Positions 6,372 through 7,713 of a stretch of DNA of 7,713 bases are shown here, one piece after another. The position numbers and the translations under genes are program-made. The stretch covers positions 1 to 7,713 of the forward strand of contig CATNEU010000070.1 in the NCBI GenBank assembly GCA_950097605.1, in the 5' to 3' direction. The stretch comes from an uncultured Oscillospiraceae bacterium (GTDB taxonomy: Bacteria > Bacillota > Clostridia > Oscillospirales > Ruminococcaceae). Each line of letters opens with the position of its first letter. Within the stretch, counting starts at the first letter, position 1. Under the pieces are notes generated by a model. That model did not search any database. It worked only from the letters and a program-made list of their open reading frames with translations, and was not told where the DNA came from.

Positions 6372-6882
6372 TCAAATTTCCCGCAAGGCTCCGCGGCAAA
6401 TAGGGCCGCAGCGCCTTTAGAAACCGTTCGTCCGGATTGAAGATGAACAGCACGGTTCCAACCACCTCATGGTGAAACACCACATAATACGCCGTTTCAT
6501 CCAGATTGCCCGCAATCACACGCTTTTTATACGAAACGCCCGCAACCTTCTGGGGATCGTATTTCTCAAACACCTCGAATTTGGAAGCGCGCACCGAAAA
6601 ACAGCGCCGGCGGCTGCTCTGCGCCGTGATTTTATCAATGTCTATCTCGCCGTTGGTCAGGATATACTCATACTCCAGGCTGAACGAGCGTGCAATCCGC
6701 CATGCAAAATAAATCACGCCCGCTCCTATGATAAAACCGATTGGCGCCCAGCCTCCGAGATTCATGCTGATCATAAAGATAAAAAAGGAAAGCACGGCGG
6801 CCACCAGGGCCGAGAGCGCAATCAGCAGCTTATCCGTTGTCAGCATTTTTCTCTTCACGATCTGTTCTACAAAAACGTCCAT
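6364..6882 (-). CDS. DUF6106-like membrane protein
   Basis: The protein has 172 residues. The start is ATG 6882, with AGGAG (6890-6894) at 7-nt spacing. An in-frame ATG further upstream (6924) would include the ribosome site and lacks one of its own. The N-terminus MDVFVEQIVKRK and the segment EYILTNGEIDIDKI (72-85) recall the clostridial DUF6106 family, recognised from memory rather than by search. Two hydrophobic segments (about 19-40 and 45-64) form a membrane hairpin. A soluble, mostly beta domain with a C-terminal helix follows (about 68-172). Its layout resembles small bacterial PH-like (YcxB-type) domains, though this is an inference. It is the first gene of a unit with acpS and overlaps its start by 8 nt, so the two are co-translated. 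The function is unknown; the link to acpS could point to a membrane or lipid-related role. Confidence 0.85.
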   Translation of the reverse strand: MDVFVEQIVKRKMLTTDKLLIALSALVAAVLSFFIFMISMNLGGWAPIGFIIGAGVIYFAWRIARSFSLEYEYILTNGEIDIDKITAQSSRRRCFSVRASKFEVFEKYDPQKVAGVSYKKRVIAGNLDETAYYVVFHHEVVGTVLFIFNPDERFLKALRPYLPRSLAGNLNV

Positions 6883-6889
6883 CTGTTTT

Positions 6890-6894
6890 CTCCT
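6890..6894 (-). promoter_or_regulatory. Ribosome binding site deciding the DUF6106-like gene start
   Basis: Minus-strand AGGAG lies 7 nt before ATG 6882, which begins the conserved-looking MDVFVEQIV. This rules out the longer frame starting at 6924. Confidence 0.8.
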
Positions 6895-6947
6895 CTCCGT
6901 TACCGGTATCTGCGTGTTTCCCAAAGAATTTTAGTCATTACGCCTAA

Positions 6948-6976
6948 ATTATACACTATTATTTGTTCGATTACAA
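6948..6976 (-). promoter_or_regulatory. Strong sigma-A-type promoter of the DUF6106-acpS unit
   Basis: On the minus strand a perfect TATAAT (6948-6953) lies exactly 17 bp from TTGTAA (6971-6976), which matches TTGACA at 4 of 6 positions. The region is AT-rich. The leader to ATG 6882 would be about 60 nt. Confidence 0.8.
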
Positions 6977-7031
6977 TACAGAATTTCTAACCTTTCTGTG
7001 TTTTCTGCCAGGGCTTTTCGCGGAAACAGGC

Positions 7032-7071
7032 AATAAAAAGCAGGGTGCGCGCCCAACGGGGCGCACCCTGC
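7032..7071 (-). terminator. Intrinsic terminator after fabV
   Basis: Minus-strand GCAGGGTGCGC (7061-7071) pairs perfectly with GCGCACCCTGC (7040-7050), 11 bp. Part of the loop can pair further (CCC with GGG). TTTTTATT follows (7032-7039). It starts 27 nt after the fabV stop codon and isolates fabV from the downstream promoter at 6948-6976. Confidence 0.92.
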
Positions 7072-7098
7072 CCTCTGGTTATTTGGTTCCGGCCTGTC

Positions 7099-7713
7099 CT
7101 ATTCCACGCTCGGAACCGGCACGTCGATTTCCACGTCCGCGTCATAGTCCACGCCCGGGATGTCGAAGCCGAACATCTGGTAAAAGTCCTTCCAGTAGCC
7201 GTCGAGGTCGGTTAGCTGCTCCACGTTGCCGTCGCCCACCTGCTCCCAGACCTCCGAAACAGCCTGCTGCACGTCCGGTCCCATCTCATAGTCGTCCATG
7301 CGGAGACGGCCCTCATCGTCGAGCTCCGGCGCCGGGCCGAACAATTTGTCGTGCATCATCCGCCAAATCTGCTCGATGCAGCCCTCATGCAATTGTTTTT
7401 CCTTCATCACTTTATAGAGAATGGATATATACAGCGGCACAATTGGGATCGCCGCGCTCGACTGGGTCACGAGCGCCTTGTTGACCGAGATGTATCCCCG
7501 GACCTTCCGGTGCGCAAATTTCTCCGTGATCCGCCGGGCTGTTTCGTGCAGGTGCTTTTTCGCCATGCCGATTGAGCCGTTTAAATACATCGGATGGGTC
7601 ACTTCAGGCCCGATATAGGAATAGGCGACCGTGACCGCGCCCTCTGCCAGCACGCCGGCCGCGTCGAGCGCCTGCATCCAGTCCATCCAGTCCTCGCCGC
7701 CCATGACCTTCAC
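7099..7713 (-). CDS. fabV: Trans-2-enoyl-CoA/ACP reductase (FabV/TER family), C-terminal half
   Basis: The visible 204 residues are about the C-terminal half of a family near 400 residues long. The frame runs off the right edge, and the GTG at 7713 is an internal valine codon rather than a start. FabV/TER enzymes reduce trans-2-enoyl thioesters with NADH, either as the last step of fatty acid elongation or as crotonyl-CoA to butyryl-CoA in butyrate formation. Visible family signatures are KVMGGEDWMDWMQAL (2-16), VAYSYIGPEVTHPMY (29-43), SSAAIPIVPLYIS and the end motif FGFDIPGVDYDADVE. Y43 (fragment numbering) and K52 form the characteristic Y-x8-K catalytic pair. The NAD-binding N-terminal half, needed to judge cofactor and chain-length preference, is outside the window. 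It has its own terminator at 7032-7071. Confidence 0.95.
   Translation of the reverse strand: MKVMGGEDWMDWMQALDAAGVLAEGAVTVAYSYIGPEVTHPMYLNGSIGMAKKHLHETARRITEKFAHRKVRGYISVNKALVTQSSAAIPIVPLYISILYKVMKEKQLHEGCIEQIWRMMHDKLFGPAPELDDEGRLRMDDYEMGPDVQQAVSEVWEQVGDGNVEQLTDLDGYWKDFYQMFGFDIPGVDYDADVEIDVPVPSVE

Overview
The window comes from a GC-rich, low-oxygen-type Firmicute, most likely a gut clostridium of the Oscillospirales/Ruminococcaceae kind. This is an inference. It rests on AGGAGG-type ribosome binding sites, short Gram-positive lipoprotein signals, a DUF6106-type membrane protein (seen mainly in Clostridia), a FabV/TER-type enoyl reductase and a secreted N-glycan-cleaving enzyme. There are seven protein genes: six on the minus strand and one on the plus strand. 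I see no rRNA, tRNA, CRISPR array, insertion sequence or prophage.

Left part (1-2127, minus): the N-terminal 709 codons of a large secreted GH85 endo-beta-N-acetylglucosaminidase. The frame is open to the window edge, so the gene continues to the left. The AT-rich gap 2128-2703 separates it from a divergent plus-strand lipoprotein gene (2704-3387). The gap holds an extended -10 promoter for the lipoprotein gene, plus a candidate promoter, a palindromic operator and a weak cre-like site for the glycosidase gene.

Centre (3390-5821): a perfect 23-bp hairpin flanked by A and T runs acts as a two-way terminator between the plus-strand lipoprotein and a second, convergent, lipoprotein gene (3462-4061, minus). 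Upstream of that gene lies a bifunctional NAD(P)H-hydrate repair enzyme (NnrE+NnrD fusion, 4274-5821, minus).

Right part (5927-7713, all minus): a strong promoter (6948-6976) drives a two-gene unit made of a DUF6106-like membrane protein and acpS. The two overlap by 8 nt and the unit ends at a terminator (5927-5957). To the right is the C-terminal half of a FabV/TER-type trans-2-enoyl reductase, with its own strong terminator (7032-7071).

Functionally, the right half is housekeeping: acyl carrier protein activation, the last step of fatty acid elongation or butyrate formation, and nicotinamide cofactor repair. The left half looks like niche-specific accessory function: release of N-glycans from host or dietary glycoproteins, next to an unrecognised lipoprotein. 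I see no clear new multi-gene system. The points most worth following up are the regulatory structure upstream of the GH85 gene, the two unassigned lipoproteins, and the DUF6106-acpS coupling.
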